Source of the DNA: an uncultured Bacillaceae bacterium
GTDB lineage: Bacteria; Bacillota; Bacilli; Bacillales; Amphibacillaceae
DNA: 7,902 nt
Reading direction: 5' to 3'
Assembly: GCA_945639745.1 (NCBI GenBank)
Contig: CALZEK010000056.1
Location: 1-7,902 of the forward strand
The translations under genes and the position numbers were made by a program. Shown one piece after another: positions 1-5,559 of the stretch (the stretch's first letter is position 1; each line of letters opens with the position of its first letter). The notes under the pieces are model-generated. The model was not told where the DNA came from. It did no database searches and saw only the letters and a program-made list of their open reading frames with translations.

Positions 1-239
1 TTGATGCGATTATTTTCACAGCGGGTGTAGGAGAAAATAGTGATACGGTAAGAGGTAAAATTTTAACAGGTCTTGAATTTATGGGTGTTTATTGGGATCC
101 AGCACTAAACAAAGCATGTGATGGTGAAGGATTCTTAAATTATCCACATTCACCTGTAAAAGTAATGGTTATTCCAACAGACGAAGAAGTGATGATTGCC
201 AGAGACACAATGGCCTATGTTGAGAAAGCCAAACAATAA
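1..239 (+). CDS. ackA: Acetate kinase, C-terminal fragment (5' end outside window)
   Basis: The frame is open from the left edge (first whole codon at base 3) to TAA at 237-239, giving the last 78 residues. Acetate kinase interconverts acetyl phosphate plus ADP with acetate plus ATP in the cytoplasm, as the second step of the Pta-AckA overflow pathway. Visible family hallmarks are FTAGVGENS near the fragment start (the nucleotide-binding GENS loop), [13 protein letters not shown], and the C-terminal [11 protein letters not shown] block that ends nearly all acetate kinases. The C-terminus therefore looks intact. The ASKHA ATPase core, substrate pocket and promoter lie outside the window. The gene converges on uspA, with only a terminator between them. 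Identification is firm from the conserved C-terminal blocks. Confidence 0.96.
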   Translation, partial: DAIIFTAGVGENSDTVRGKILTGLEFMGVYWDPALNKACDGEGFLNYPHSPVKVMVIPTDEEVMIARDTMAYVEKAKQ

Positions 240-277
240 AAAAACTACGAAAGGAATTTTCCTTTCGTAGTTTTTTT
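238..277. terminator. Bidirectional intrinsic terminator between ackA and uspA
   Basis: A perfect inverted repeat has 19-nt arms (238-256 and 259-277) around a 2-nt centre. The core is CTACGAAAGGAA / TTCCTTTCGTAG. It is flanked by A7 on the left and T7 on the right, so it can end ackA transcription on the plus strand and uspA transcription on the minus strand. It begins within the ackA stop codon and lies 6 nt from the uspA stop codon. Confidence 0.93.
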
Positions 278-283
278 ATTCTA

Positions 284-718
284 TTATCTAACGATAAGTA
301 CGTCACACTTCGAATAACGCACAATGCTCTCAGAAACACTTCCGATTAGAAAACGTTCTACAGCGTTAAGCCCTGTTGCACCGACCATGATTAGATCAGC
401 GTCTTCTTCAGGTGCAATTTCTTTAGCAATAACTACTTTAGGAGAACCGTATTTCATAAGTGTCTTAGTGTTAACGACACCAGCATCTTTAGCTGTTTGT
501 TCATATTCATCGAGGATGTCTTTTGCATACTTTTCTGCACGCTCAGATAAAGAACGATCATAAGCCTCAGCAGTAGCAAACGTTCTTGTATCAACAACGT
601 GAGCTAGAATTAATGTAGCATCATTTCTTTTAGCTACTTCGATTGATTTTTTAAATGCTTTTTCAGCAGCTTTTGAACCATCAACTGCAATAACGATTTT
701 TTTATAAGTCAGTTCCAT
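284..718 (-). CDS. Universal stress protein, UspA family
   Basis: This 144-residue cytoplasmic protein is a single Usp domain with the Rossmann-like fold shared with adenine nucleotide alpha hydrolases. The N-terminus KKIVIAVDGS carries the conserved Asp and Ser after the first strand. The C-terminal block GATGLNAVERFLIGSVSES (about residues 112-130) fits the ATP-binding signature G-2x-G-9x-G(S/T), so it is predicted to be an ATP-binding Usp rather than a non-binding one. Length is typical of the family, although the S. aureus neighbour of ackA as I recall it has a C-terminal extension of about 20 residues that is absent here. The start is supported by AAAGGAGG on the minus strand (734-727), 8 nt from the ATG. 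The gene is monocistronic, convergent with ackA and divergent from ald. Its biochemical role is unknown; family members respond to starvation, stress or anaerobiosis. Confidence 0.93.
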   Translation of the reverse strand: MELTYKKIVIAVDGSKAAEKAFKKSIEVAKRNDATLILAHVVDTRTFATAEAYDRSLSERAEKYAKDILDEYEQTAKDAGVVNTKTLMKYGSPKVVIAKEIAPEEDADLIMVGATGLNAVERFLIGSVSESIVRYSKCDVLIVR

Positions 719-740
719 ACAAAATTCCTCCTTTAGGATT

Positions 741-754
741 TAAGAAAATTCTTA
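741..754. promoter_or_regulatory. Inverted repeat in the uspA leader/promoter region
   Basis: TAAGAA-AA-TTCTTA is a perfect 6-bp-arm dyad. It lies between the putative uspA -10 (768-763) and the uspA start, just upstream of its Shine-Dalgarno. The position would suit a repressor site near the uspA transcription start. The overlapping bases 736-750 match 11 of 15 positions of the CodY consensus, which is weak in such AT-rich DNA. The symmetry is seen directly; the operator role is inference. Confidence 0.35.
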
Positions 755-762
755 CTATTAAT

Positions 763-792
763 ATTGTACCTTAAATAAGGCTAAAATGAAAC
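763..792 (-). promoter_or_regulatory. Possible uspA promoter (sigma-B-like or weak sigma-A)
   Basis: On the minus strand, GTTTCA (792-787) lies 15 bp before AGGTAC (771-766), which resembles the staphylococcal sigma-B pattern GTTTWW-N12-15-GGGWAT. An overlapping sigma-A reading has TACAAT at 768-763 (5 of 6) but a poor -35 (TTTCAT, 791-786). The two readings share the same location, about 45 nt upstream of the start codon. The sigma-B assignment is tentative. Confidence 0.4.
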
Positions 793-806
793 TGGATAAA
801 ACAAAA

Positions 807-835
807 GTCATTGTAATGACAATTCTTAAATTGTC
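807..835. promoter_or_regulatory. Two overlapping inverted repeats, candidate operator between uspA and ald
   Basis: GTCATT-GT-AATGAC (807-820) is a perfect 6-bp-arm dyad. GACAATT-CTTA-AATTGTC (818-835) is a perfect 7-bp-arm dyad sharing three bases with it. Read another way, the block holds three ATTGT half-sites in alternating orientation (810-814, 819-823 reversed, 830-834), spaced 9 and 11 bp, roughly one helical turn apart. No following T-tract makes it a convincing terminator. It sits upstream of both divergent promoters. I do not recognise the binding factor; it does not match the consensus I know for Rex, Fur, PerR or Zur. Confidence 0.5.
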
Positions 836-842
836 TTTAAAA

Positions 843-857
843 AAGAAAACGCTTAAG
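843..857 (+). promoter_or_regulatory. Candidate cre (CcpA) site upstream of ald
   Basis: AAGAAAACGCTTAAG matches the cre consensus WTGAAARCGYTTWNN at every specified position except the second (A for T), including the central ACGC core and both flanks. It ends 5 bp before the putative ald -35 and is centred about 47 bp upstream of the predicted transcription start. CcpA with P-Ser-HPr binds such sites in Firmicutes; control of alanine catabolism by carbon source would fit. Function is inferred from the sequence match and position. Confidence 0.55.
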
Positions 858-862
858 AAAGG

Positions 863-891
863 TTTCAATTTTTAGATTATTTTGATAAAAT
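863..891 (+). promoter_or_regulatory. Predicted sigma-A promoter of ald (extended -10)
   Basis: TAAAAT at 886-891 (5 of 6 to TATAAT) is preceded by TG at 883-884, giving an extended -10 motif TGATAAAAT. A weak -35, TTTCAA (863-868), lies 17 bp upstream. The predicted start is near 898, leaving a leader of about 45 nt before the ATG at 943. The weak -35 is consistent with an extended -10 promoter or a need for an activator. Confidence 0.5.
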
Positions 892-942
892 ACATTTGAC
901 GATAAAAAAACATAACTTGGAACTAAGAGAGGTGCGATTATT

Positions 943-2058
943 ATGAAAATAGGAATTCCAAAAGAATTATTAAATAATGAAAATAGAGTTGCATTAACAC
1001 CATCTGGCGTACATACATTAACACAGGCTGGTCATGCAATTACTATTGAAACAAATGCTGGTCTTGGTTCTGGTTTTACAGATGAAGAGTATGAAGAAAT
1101 GGGAGCTAAAATTGTCAAAACGGCTAAAGAAGCATGGTCTAATGAAATGATTATGAAAGTAAAAGAACCTGTAAAATCTGAATATGACTACTTACAAGAA
1201 GAACAAATTGTTTTTACATACTTTCATTTAGCATCACAGCCTGAACTCACTAAAGTATTAATTGAAAAAAAGGTAATTGCCATTGCCTATGAAACAGTTC
1301 AATTACCTGATCGTTCATTACCGCTACTTACACCAATGAGTGAAGTGGCAGGTTACATGGCTACGCAAATTGGTGCGCAGTATCTAGAAAAATCAAAAGG
1401 TGGTAAAGGTGTTTTACTTGCTGGAATTTCAGGAGTGAAACGTGGTAAAGTAACGATTATAGGTGGTGGTGTTGTTGGTACAAACGCTGCTAAAATTGCT
1501 GTAGGTCTTGGTGCTAATGTTACTTTGTTCGATTTAAACCCAACACGATTAAAACAACTAAATGAATATTTTGGAAGCTCAGTTAATGTGTTAATGTCAA
1601 ATTCAGTTGATATTGCAGAAGCAATTGCTGAATCTGACTTAGCAATAGGTTCTGTTTTAATTCCTGGAGCAAAAGCACCCAAATTAGTTACTGAAGAAAT
1701 GGTTAAGTCTATGGATGATGGCTCTGTTATCGTTGATGTGGCTATTGACCAAGGTGGTAACTTTGAAACGAGTGATCGTGTGACAACACATGATGATCCA
1801 ATTCATGTTAAACATGGTGTCTTACATTATTCAGTATCAAATATGCCTGGTGCTGTCCCGCGTACATCTACCATCGGCTTGACAAATACAACAGTTCCTT
1901 ATGCCTTACAAATCGCAAATAAAGGATATAAAAAAGCAGCTTTAGAAAATGACGCTTTAGCCAAAGGATTTAATTTATTAGATGGTAAAGTGACGAATCA
2001 GGGTGTTGCTTCATCTTTAGATTATGATTATACACCACTCTTAGATTTACTAAAATAA
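943..2058 (+). CDS. ald: Alanine dehydrogenase (NAD+)
   Basis: This 371-residue cytoplasmic enzyme, full family length, oxidatively deaminates L-alanine to pyruvate, ammonia and NADH. Expected catalytic residues are in place: Arg15 (NENRVAL), Lys74 (MKVKEP), His95 (TYFHLA) and Asp269 (VAIDQGG). The NAD-binding Rossmann segment has GGGVVG at 174-179 and the ribose-binding acid at Asp197 (LFDLNP). LTPMSEVAG and [12 protein letters not shown] are diagnostic blocks. One departure is in the loop before the Rossmann domain, usually LLGGVPGV, which reads LLAGISGV (158-165). The start has a Shine-Dalgarno-like GAGAGGTG (927-934), 8 nt upstream. The UPF0173 gene follows 21 bp downstream with no terminator, so both are probably cotranscribed. 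A cre-like site and dyads upstream suggest regulated expression. A pyridine nucleotide transhydrogenase alpha subunit is excluded by length and the alanine dehydrogenase motifs. Confidence 0.97.
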   Translation: MKIGIPKELLNNENRVALTPSGVHTLTQAGHAITIETNAGLGSGFTDEEYEEMGAKIVKTAKEAWSNEMIMKVKEPVKSEYDYLQEEQIVFTYFHLASQPELTKVLIEKKVIAIAYETVQLPDRSLPLLTPMSEVAGYMATQIGAQYLEKSKGGKGVLLAGISGVKRGKVTIIGGGVVGTNAAKIAVGLGANVTLFDLNPTRLKQLNEYFGSSVNVLMSNSVDIAEAIAESDLAIGSVLIPGAKAPKLVTEEMVKSMDDGSVIVDVAIDQGGNFETSDRVTTHDDPIHVKHGVLHYSVSNMPGAVPRTSTIGLTNTTVPYALQIANKGYKKAALENDALAKGFNLLDGKVTNQGVASSLDYDYTPLLDLLK

Positions 2059-2079
2059 TAAATAAGAGGAGAGATATTT

Positions 2080-2760
2080 ATGAAAGTTTCATATCATGGT
2101 CATTCTGTTGTAAAAGTAAAAACAGAAACACATAATATTTTAATAGATCCATTTATTACGGGTAATTCATTGTGTGATTTGGATCCAGAAACAGTAGAAG
2201 CGGATGTTATTCTATTGACACATGGACATAACGATCATGTTGGAGATACAATGGCAATTGCAGAAAGAACAGGTGCTCAAGTTGTTGCTTTAAATGAACT
2301 TGCTGTTTATTTAGGGAAGAAAGGATTAAATGCTCATGGAATGAATATTGGTGGCGCTTATACATTTGACTTTGGGACAGTTAAATTTACAAAAGCATTC
2401 CATAGTTCTTCATATGAAGAAGAAGATGGTACAGTTCACTATACGGGAATGCCAGGTGGAATATTATTAACAATAAATGATAAAACAATTTATCATTTAG
2501 GCGATACATCACTCTTTTCTGACTTGAAAATGATTGGTGATATGCATGATATTGATTTAGCATTTATTCCAATAGGCGATAATTTTACTATGGGACCAGA
2601 AGATGCTCTAGTTGCTGCAGATTGGGTGCAAGCGAAATATGTTGTTCCAGTTCATTACAATACCTTCCCAGTGATTGAACAAGTAGCAAGCGAATATACG
2701 GATAAAGTTAAGACTGGTAAAGGCTTACCTTTAGAGGTTGGCGAAGAAATTACTTTGTAA
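2080..2760 (+). CDS. UPF0173 metal-dependent hydrolase (metallo-beta-lactamase fold, YtkL-like)
   Basis: This 226-residue cytoplasmic protein is the usual length for UPF0173. The N-terminus MKVSYHGHS and ILIDPF are typical. The metal-binding motif H48-G-H50-N-D52-H53 is intact. Further likely ligands are His108 (KAFHSS), Asp142 (HLGDTS) and His192 (VPVHYNTF), as expected for a two-metal metallo-beta-lactamase-fold hydrolase. The substrate of the family is not established; it resembles the UlaG/L-ascorbate-6-phosphate lactonase branch in overall layout, which does not identify its substrate. AGGAG (2067-2071) is 8 nt before the ATG. It lies 21 bp behind ald and is followed by a strong terminator, so it is the last gene of an ald operon. 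A metabolic link to alanine is not demonstrated. In S. aureus, as I recall, a peptidase gene sits between these two; it is absent here. Confidence 0.93.
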   Translation: MKVSYHGHSVVKVKTETHNILIDPFITGNSLCDLDPETVEADVILLTHGHNDHVGDTMAIAERTGAQVVALNELAVYLGKKGLNAHGMNIGGAYTFDFGTVKFTKAFHSSSYEEEDGTVHYTGMPGGILLTINDKTIYHLGDTSLFSDLKMIGDMHDIDLAFIPIGDNFTMGPEDALVAADWVQAKYVVPVHYNTFPVIEQVASEYTDKVKTGKGLPLEVGEEITL

Positions 2761-2780
2761 ATTCAATAAAAATATTTCAT

Positions 2781-2819
2781 AAAAAAACTACACTTAATGG
2801 ATTAAGTGTAGTTTTTTTA
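2781..2819. terminator. Strong intrinsic terminator after the ald-UPF0173 operon
   Basis: A perfect inverted repeat has 18-nt arms (2781-2798 and 2801-2818) with a two-base GG centre. The core is ACTACACTTAAT / ATTAAGTGTAGT, ending in T7. It begins 20 nt after the stop codon and should isolate comC from the upstream operon. It is symmetric enough to work in both directions, but no minus-strand gene faces it. Confidence 0.93.
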
Positions 2820-2947
2820 TCATCATTTTATCAAAAAATAGCTTTATTTAATTCAGCTTTACTGCGCTCAAAAAGCTACTAAAATTTATATTTCGTCTTT
2901 AGACAGAAGTACATTACTCAGCTAACCTGTTTACTGAGGTGATTAGT
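2820..2947 (+). promoter_or_regulatory. comC upstream region with ComK-box-like elements; Shine-Dalgarno decides the start
   Basis: No convincing sigma-A promoter is visible. Two AAAA-N5-TTTT-like (K-box) elements match 7 of 8 positions each, at 2834-2846 and 2881-2893, separated by 34 bp (established ComK spacings are about 8, 18 or 31). AGCTTTA is directly repeated at 2840-2846 and 2855-2861, with an inverted copy at 2872-2878. GAGGTGAT (2936-2943) is a strong Shine-Dalgarno 4 nt before ATG 2948. It contains the GTG at 2939, which therefore should not be taken as the start. A short CTCAG/CTGAG stem (2917-2921, 2934-2938) could partly cover the Shine-Dalgarno. The regulatory reading is tentative. 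Confidence 0.3.
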
Positions 2948-3694
2948 ATGTTAATCGTAATGTTTATTGGTGGGATAATCTTAGGTTCGTTTTATAATGT
3001 TGTTGGTTTGCGTGTACCCCAATCAAGTTCAATTGTTTTTCCAAATTCACATTGTCCAGCATGTTATCAAAATATATTATACCGCGATAATATTCCTATA
3101 TTATCCTATCTCTTATTAAAGGGTCAGTGCCGTCAATGTAAGAATAAAATTAGTTTAGTTTACCCCGTTATTGAGGGTTTAACCGGGATTTTATTTGTTT
3201 TTGCCACTTATAAAATGGCGGATTTTAATTTGTTTAGTTCATTAACGCTGATTTCATTAGTTATCTTAATTACGATAACTGATATTTATTATTATATAAT
3301 ACCAAATAAAATCTTAGTTTTTTTTATGATCGTCTTCATAGCCATTAGATTGAGTCAGCCTCTTGACCCTTGGTATGATTCATTTTTAGGTTTTTTAGTT
3401 AGTTATTTACTTATTTATCTACTTATTATCCTAAGTAAGGGTGGGATGGGTGCAGGTGATATGAAGTTTTTAGCTGTTTTAGGTTTTTTTACAGGACTTA
3501 AAATCGTTTTATTAGGATTTCTTATTGCAATCATGTGTGGTGGGCTATATGGAGTTTACTTATTAGTGATAAAAGGAAATAAAAGAAATGACCTTCTACC
3601 ATTTGGACCATTTATTGGTTTTGGTGTCTTAATTAGTTATTTTTATTATGATGCCATTATCTCCTTTTATATAACAGAGCTAGTTCGCTTATAA
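2948..3694 (+). CDS. comC: Type IV prepilin-like leader peptidase / N-methyltransferase (ComC/PilD family)
   Basis: This 248-residue polytopic membrane aspartyl protease of the GxGD type cleaves leader peptides of competence pseudopilins (ComGC and relatives) and methylates the new N-terminus. The N-terminal domain has GGIILGSFYNVVGLRVP, then two zinc-type pairs, C36-P-A-C39 and C61-R-Q-C64, with the conserved NIPILSYLLLKGQC between them. Catalytic aspartates are Asp112 (ITDIYYY) and Asp171 in GMGAGDMKF. The C-terminal LPFGPFIGFG block is present. About seven hydrophobic segments are visible. ATG 2948 is chosen over GTG 2939 because the latter lies in the Shine-Dalgarno. The gene is flanked upstream by a strong terminator, so it is transcribed independently. 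Many Bacillales carry comC near folC; here it sits in the ald-dnaE region. All key residues are intact, so it should be functional. Confidence 0.95.
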   Translation: MLIVMFIGGIILGSFYNVVGLRVPQSSSIVFPNSHCPACYQNILYRDNIPILSYLLLKGQCRQCKNKISLVYPVIEGLTGILFVFATYKMADFNLFSSLTLISLVILITITDIYYYIIPNKILVFFMIVFIAIRLSQPLDPWYDSFLGFLVSYLLIYLLIILSKGGMGAGDMKFLAVLGFFTGLKIVLLGFLIAIMCGGLYGVYLLVIKGNKRNDLLPFGPFIGFGVLISYFYYDAIISFYITELVRL

Positions 3695-3732
3695 AAACAC
3701 AGCATTTGCTAAGTGATGATAATTGAGTTTAT

Positions 3733-3756
3733 AACTAATTGACTGTATAATTAGTT
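3733..3756. promoter_or_regulatory. Inverted repeat overlapping the promoter of the HTH/CBS gene
   Basis: AACTAATT (3733-3740) and AATTAGTT (3749-3756) are perfect 8-bp arms separated by 8 bp (16 bp centre to centre). The left arm overlaps the -35 hexamer and the right arm lies in the promoter spacer, so a bound dimer would block RNA polymerase. The downstream product starts with a helix-turn-helix domain, suggesting autorepression. Alternatively it is a weak, all-AT-stem terminator for comC. The symmetry is seen; the operator role is inferred. Confidence 0.5.
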
Positions 3757-3766
3757 TTAATAAAAT
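3739..3766 (+). promoter_or_regulatory. Predicted sigma-A promoter of the HTH/DRTGG/CBS gene
   Basis: TTGACT (3739-3744, 5 of 6) and TAAAAT (3761-3766, 5 of 6) are separated by 16 bp. This is the best -35/-10 pair in the window. Transcription would start near 3773, giving a leader of about 27 nt that carries AGGTGAGGG before the TTG start. Confidence 0.65.
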
Positions 3767-3799
3767 AGACTGGTACAGATGAAAGATAGGTGAGGGATA

Positions 3800-5107
3800 T
3801 TGGTAACTAAACATGAACAAATCATTAGACATATTATTTCCTTAGATGTAGGTAATAAAATTTCTGTGAGACAAATTGCTAAAGATTTAGAGGTAAGTGA
3901 TGGTACGGCTTATCGTGCAATTAAAGAAGCTGAAAATCAAGGATTAGTTAGCACAATTGAGCGTGTAGGCACAGTAAGAATTGAAGTGAAGGAAAAAGAA
4001 CAGTTTAAACATTTAACTTTTGCCGAAGTCATTAATGTCGTTGAGGGGCAAGTATTAGGCGGAAAAAATGGGTTACACAAAACATTGAATAAATTTGTCA
4101 TTGGTGCAATGCAATTAGAAGCAATGATGCGTTATACAGAAGCAGATTCGCTATTAATTGTTGGTAATCGTATTAAAGCACACGAATTAGCTCTTAAAGC
4201 GGGAGCAGCAGTATTAATTACTGGTGGGTTTGATACAACAGAACACATTAAAAAATTAGCTGATGAAAAAAATCTACCTATTATATCAACAACTTATGAT
4301 ACATTCACTGTTGCTGAAATGATTAACCGAGCAATTTATGACCAGTTGATTAAAAAGGAAATTGTATTTGTATCTGATATATATACACCGTATGACGAAG
4401 TTCATCATTTATATAATACAGATAAAGTTGCCGATTGGTATAAATTAAATGAATTAACAACACATACACGTTATCCTGTGATTGATGATCGTGGCCGTGT
4501 CACTGGGATGGTAACTTCTAAAGATGTTGTAAATCGTCAGGACTCAGAATTGATCGAAAAAGTGATGACTAAAAATCCACATGCTGTTCAAGCAAAAACT
4601 TCTCTTGCATATATTGCACATTTAATGGTATGGGAAGGAATTGAGGTTGTTCCAGTTGTTAATCCATCAAATGAACTAGAAGGACTTGTCTCAAGGCAAG
4701 ATGTTTTAAAAGCATTAAATGAGGTTCAAAGACAACCGCAAGTTGGGGAAACAATTCATGATGTCATTTCACGTAATTTGCAAGCAATGAATAATACTGA
4801 GACCGAATTTGAAACAGAAGTCACACCGCAAATGACAAATCAACTAGGTACACTTTCAAATGGTGTTTTAACAACGCTTGTTTCTGAAGCAAGTGCAAGG
4901 TTATTATTACATTTGAAAAAAGGTAAAATGGTCGTGGAAAGTTTGAATGTTTACTTTATTGAACCGGTTCAAATGGATAGTAAATTAACAATTAAACCAG
5001 AATTACTAGATGCAGGCCGATTATATGCTAAAATTAATGTAGATGTTTTTAATGGTAAAAAATTAGTCGGTAAAGGTATGTTAATGGCTCAATTAATGGA
5101 TAGATAA
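3800..5107 (+). CDS. ytoI: HTH - DRTGG - CBS pair - hotdog protein (YtoI-like)
   Basis: This 435-residue soluble protein has four parts. Residues 1-65 form a winged-helix-like DNA-binding domain (ISVRQIAKDLEVSDGTAYRAIKEAENQGLV). About 70-185 is a DRTGG domain (SLLIVGNR, then VLITGGF). About 190-310 is a tandem CBS pair, each ending with the nucleotide-binding S/T-x-x-D (TSKD 239-242, SRQD 298-301). About 330-435 is a hotdog, thioesterase-like domain (SNGVLTTLVSEA to the C-terminus). CBS pairs commonly bind adenine nucleotides; the hotdog domain may bind an acyl-CoA or similar ligand. Actual ligand and DNA target are unknown. The start is TTG at 3800, supported by AGGTGAGGG (3788-3796); no in-frame ATG lies near. 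It has its own promoter, overlapped by a dyad. It converges on ytpI and lies close to nrnA, an order shared, as I recall, with other Bacillales. Confidence 0.9.
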   Translation: MVTKHEQIIRHIISLDVGNKISVRQIAKDLEVSDGTAYRAIKEAENQGLVSTIERVGTVRIEVKEKEQFKHLTFAEVINVVEGQVLGGKNGLHKTLNKFVIGAMQLEAMMRYTEADSLLIVGNRIKAHELALKAGAAVLITGGFDTTEHIKKLADEKNLPIISTTYDTFTVAEMINRAIYDQLIKKEIVFVSDIYTPYDEVHHLYNTDKVADWYKLNELTTHTRYPVIDDRGRVTGMVTSKDVVNRQDSELIEKVMTKNPHAVQAKTSLAYIAHLMVWEGIEVVPVVNPSNELEGLVSRQDVLKALNEVQRQPQVGETIHDVISRNLQAMNNTETEFETEVTPQMTNQLGTLSNGVLTTLVSEASARLLLHLKKGKMVVESLNVYFIEPVQMDSKLTIKPELLDAGRLYAKINVDVFNGKKLVGKGMLMAQLMDR

Positions 5108-5108
5108 A

Positions 5109-5136
5109 AAAACACATCTTTAGAAAGATGTGTTTT
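5109..5136. terminator. Bidirectional terminator between the CBS gene and ytpI
   Basis: AAAACACATCTTT / AAAGATGTGTTTT is a perfect 13-bp-arm repeat around AG. On the minus strand it is followed by a T7 run (complement of 5106-5112), so it is strongest for ytpI. On the plus strand it has only T4 before ATCT, so it is a weaker end for the CBS gene. It starts 1 nt after the CBS gene's stop codon. Confidence 0.88.
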
Positions 5137-5157
5137 ATCTACTCGAATTATAATTAT

Positions 5158-5448
5158 TTACTCATTGAGTCGTTTCCATTCGCTATCATAATGACGTGCT
5201 GCTTTAAAGCCATGATAGGATTGATAACCGCCTAAAAGAATGAAGATAATACTTATGATTAATACAAAGGTATATTGATAGGCTAAATATTGATTAATCC
5301 CAAAGAAGATCAAAAATGTACCTAGAAAAAACCGTGCTTTAGAATTAAAGTAAACTTGAACTAATGGATCTTTTGTACGTAAAATAACTACTTTGTAATA
5401 AATAAACATAACAATTGAAATCATAATTCCCAATGCAAAAATCAACAT
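5158..5448 (-). CDS. ytpI: YtpI-family small integral membrane protein
   Basis: This 96-residue hydrophobic protein has three predicted membrane segments at about 2-23, 40-57 and 60-80. They are linked by a basic loop (LRTKDPLVQVYFNSKAR) and followed by a charged tail (RHYDSEWKRLNE). Size, topology and the position between the CBS protein and nrnA match the YtpI family, whose function is unknown. There is no signal peptidase site or catalytic motif. AGGAG on the minus strand (5463-5459) lies 10 nt before the chosen ATG. A closer ATG (5453-5451) is out of frame. It is monocistronic, ends at a bidirectional terminator and diverges from nrnA across 111 bp. In that gap TACAAT-like -10 sequences exist but no good -35 for ytpI. 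The family assignment is mainly by length, pattern and context. Confidence 0.8.
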   Translation of the reverse strand: MLIFALGIMISIVMFIYYKVVILRTKDPLVQVYFNSKARFFLGTFLIFFGINQYLAYQYTFVLIISIIFILLGGYQSYHGFKAARHYDSEWKRLNE

Positions 5449-5525
5449 AACATATCGGCTCCTAGTAAAAAAATCTGTTGTTGCCCTTATTGTAACTTTT
5501 TATTAATTTATTTACCATAAAAGAC

Positions 5526-5551
5526 TATAAATCATTTGTTTAGAAAAGGAG
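5526..5551 (+). promoter_or_regulatory. nrnA -10 element and Shine-Dalgarno
   Basis: TATAAA (5526-5531, 5 of 6) is a plausible -10, with only a weak TTAATT -35 at 5503-5508 (17-bp spacing). AAAGGAG (5545-5551) is a strong Shine-Dalgarno 8 nt before ATG 5560. An in-frame TTG at 5536 lies upstream of and reads through this Shine-Dalgarno and should be rejected as the start. Confidence 0.5.
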
Positions 5552-5559
5552 ATTATGTG

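Noticed and set aside
347..360. cre-like TAGAAAACGTTCTA within uspA
   Set aside because: It matches about 12 of 14 cre positions, but lies in conserved coding sequence (the ERFL part of the ATP-binding motif) near the gene's 3' end, so the match is best explained by codon constraint.
324..563. 79-codon plus-strand open frame inside uspA
   Set aside because: It is antisense to a clear UspA gene, has no Shine-Dalgarno and shows no recognisable protein pattern.
736..750. CodY box before uspA
   Set aside because: Only 11 of 15 positions match the consensus; such matches are common in DNA this AT-rich.
895..923. TTTGAC at 895-900 as the ald -35
   Set aside because: No -10-like hexamer occurs 16-18 bp downstream; the extended -10 at 883-891 is better placed.
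1353..1682. 109-codon minus-strand open frame inside ald
   Set aside because: It is antisense to well-conserved Ald coding sequence and its proline/serine-rich product resembles nothing; it is a shadow frame.
2939..2947. GTG at 2939 as the comC start
   Set aside because: The GTG is part of the Shine-Dalgarno GAGGTGAT that serves ATG 2948; starting there would leave no binding site.
3698..3722. Weak stem (AGCA-TT-TGCT with flanking CAC/GTG) after comC as its terminator
   Set aside because: The stem is short and bulged and no T-tract follows, so termination of comC here is not supported.
5536..5559. TTG at 5536 as the nrnA start
   Set aside because: The added codons are just the Shine-Dalgarno AAAGGAG region; ATG 5560 has ideal spacing and gives the family's usual N-terminus and length.
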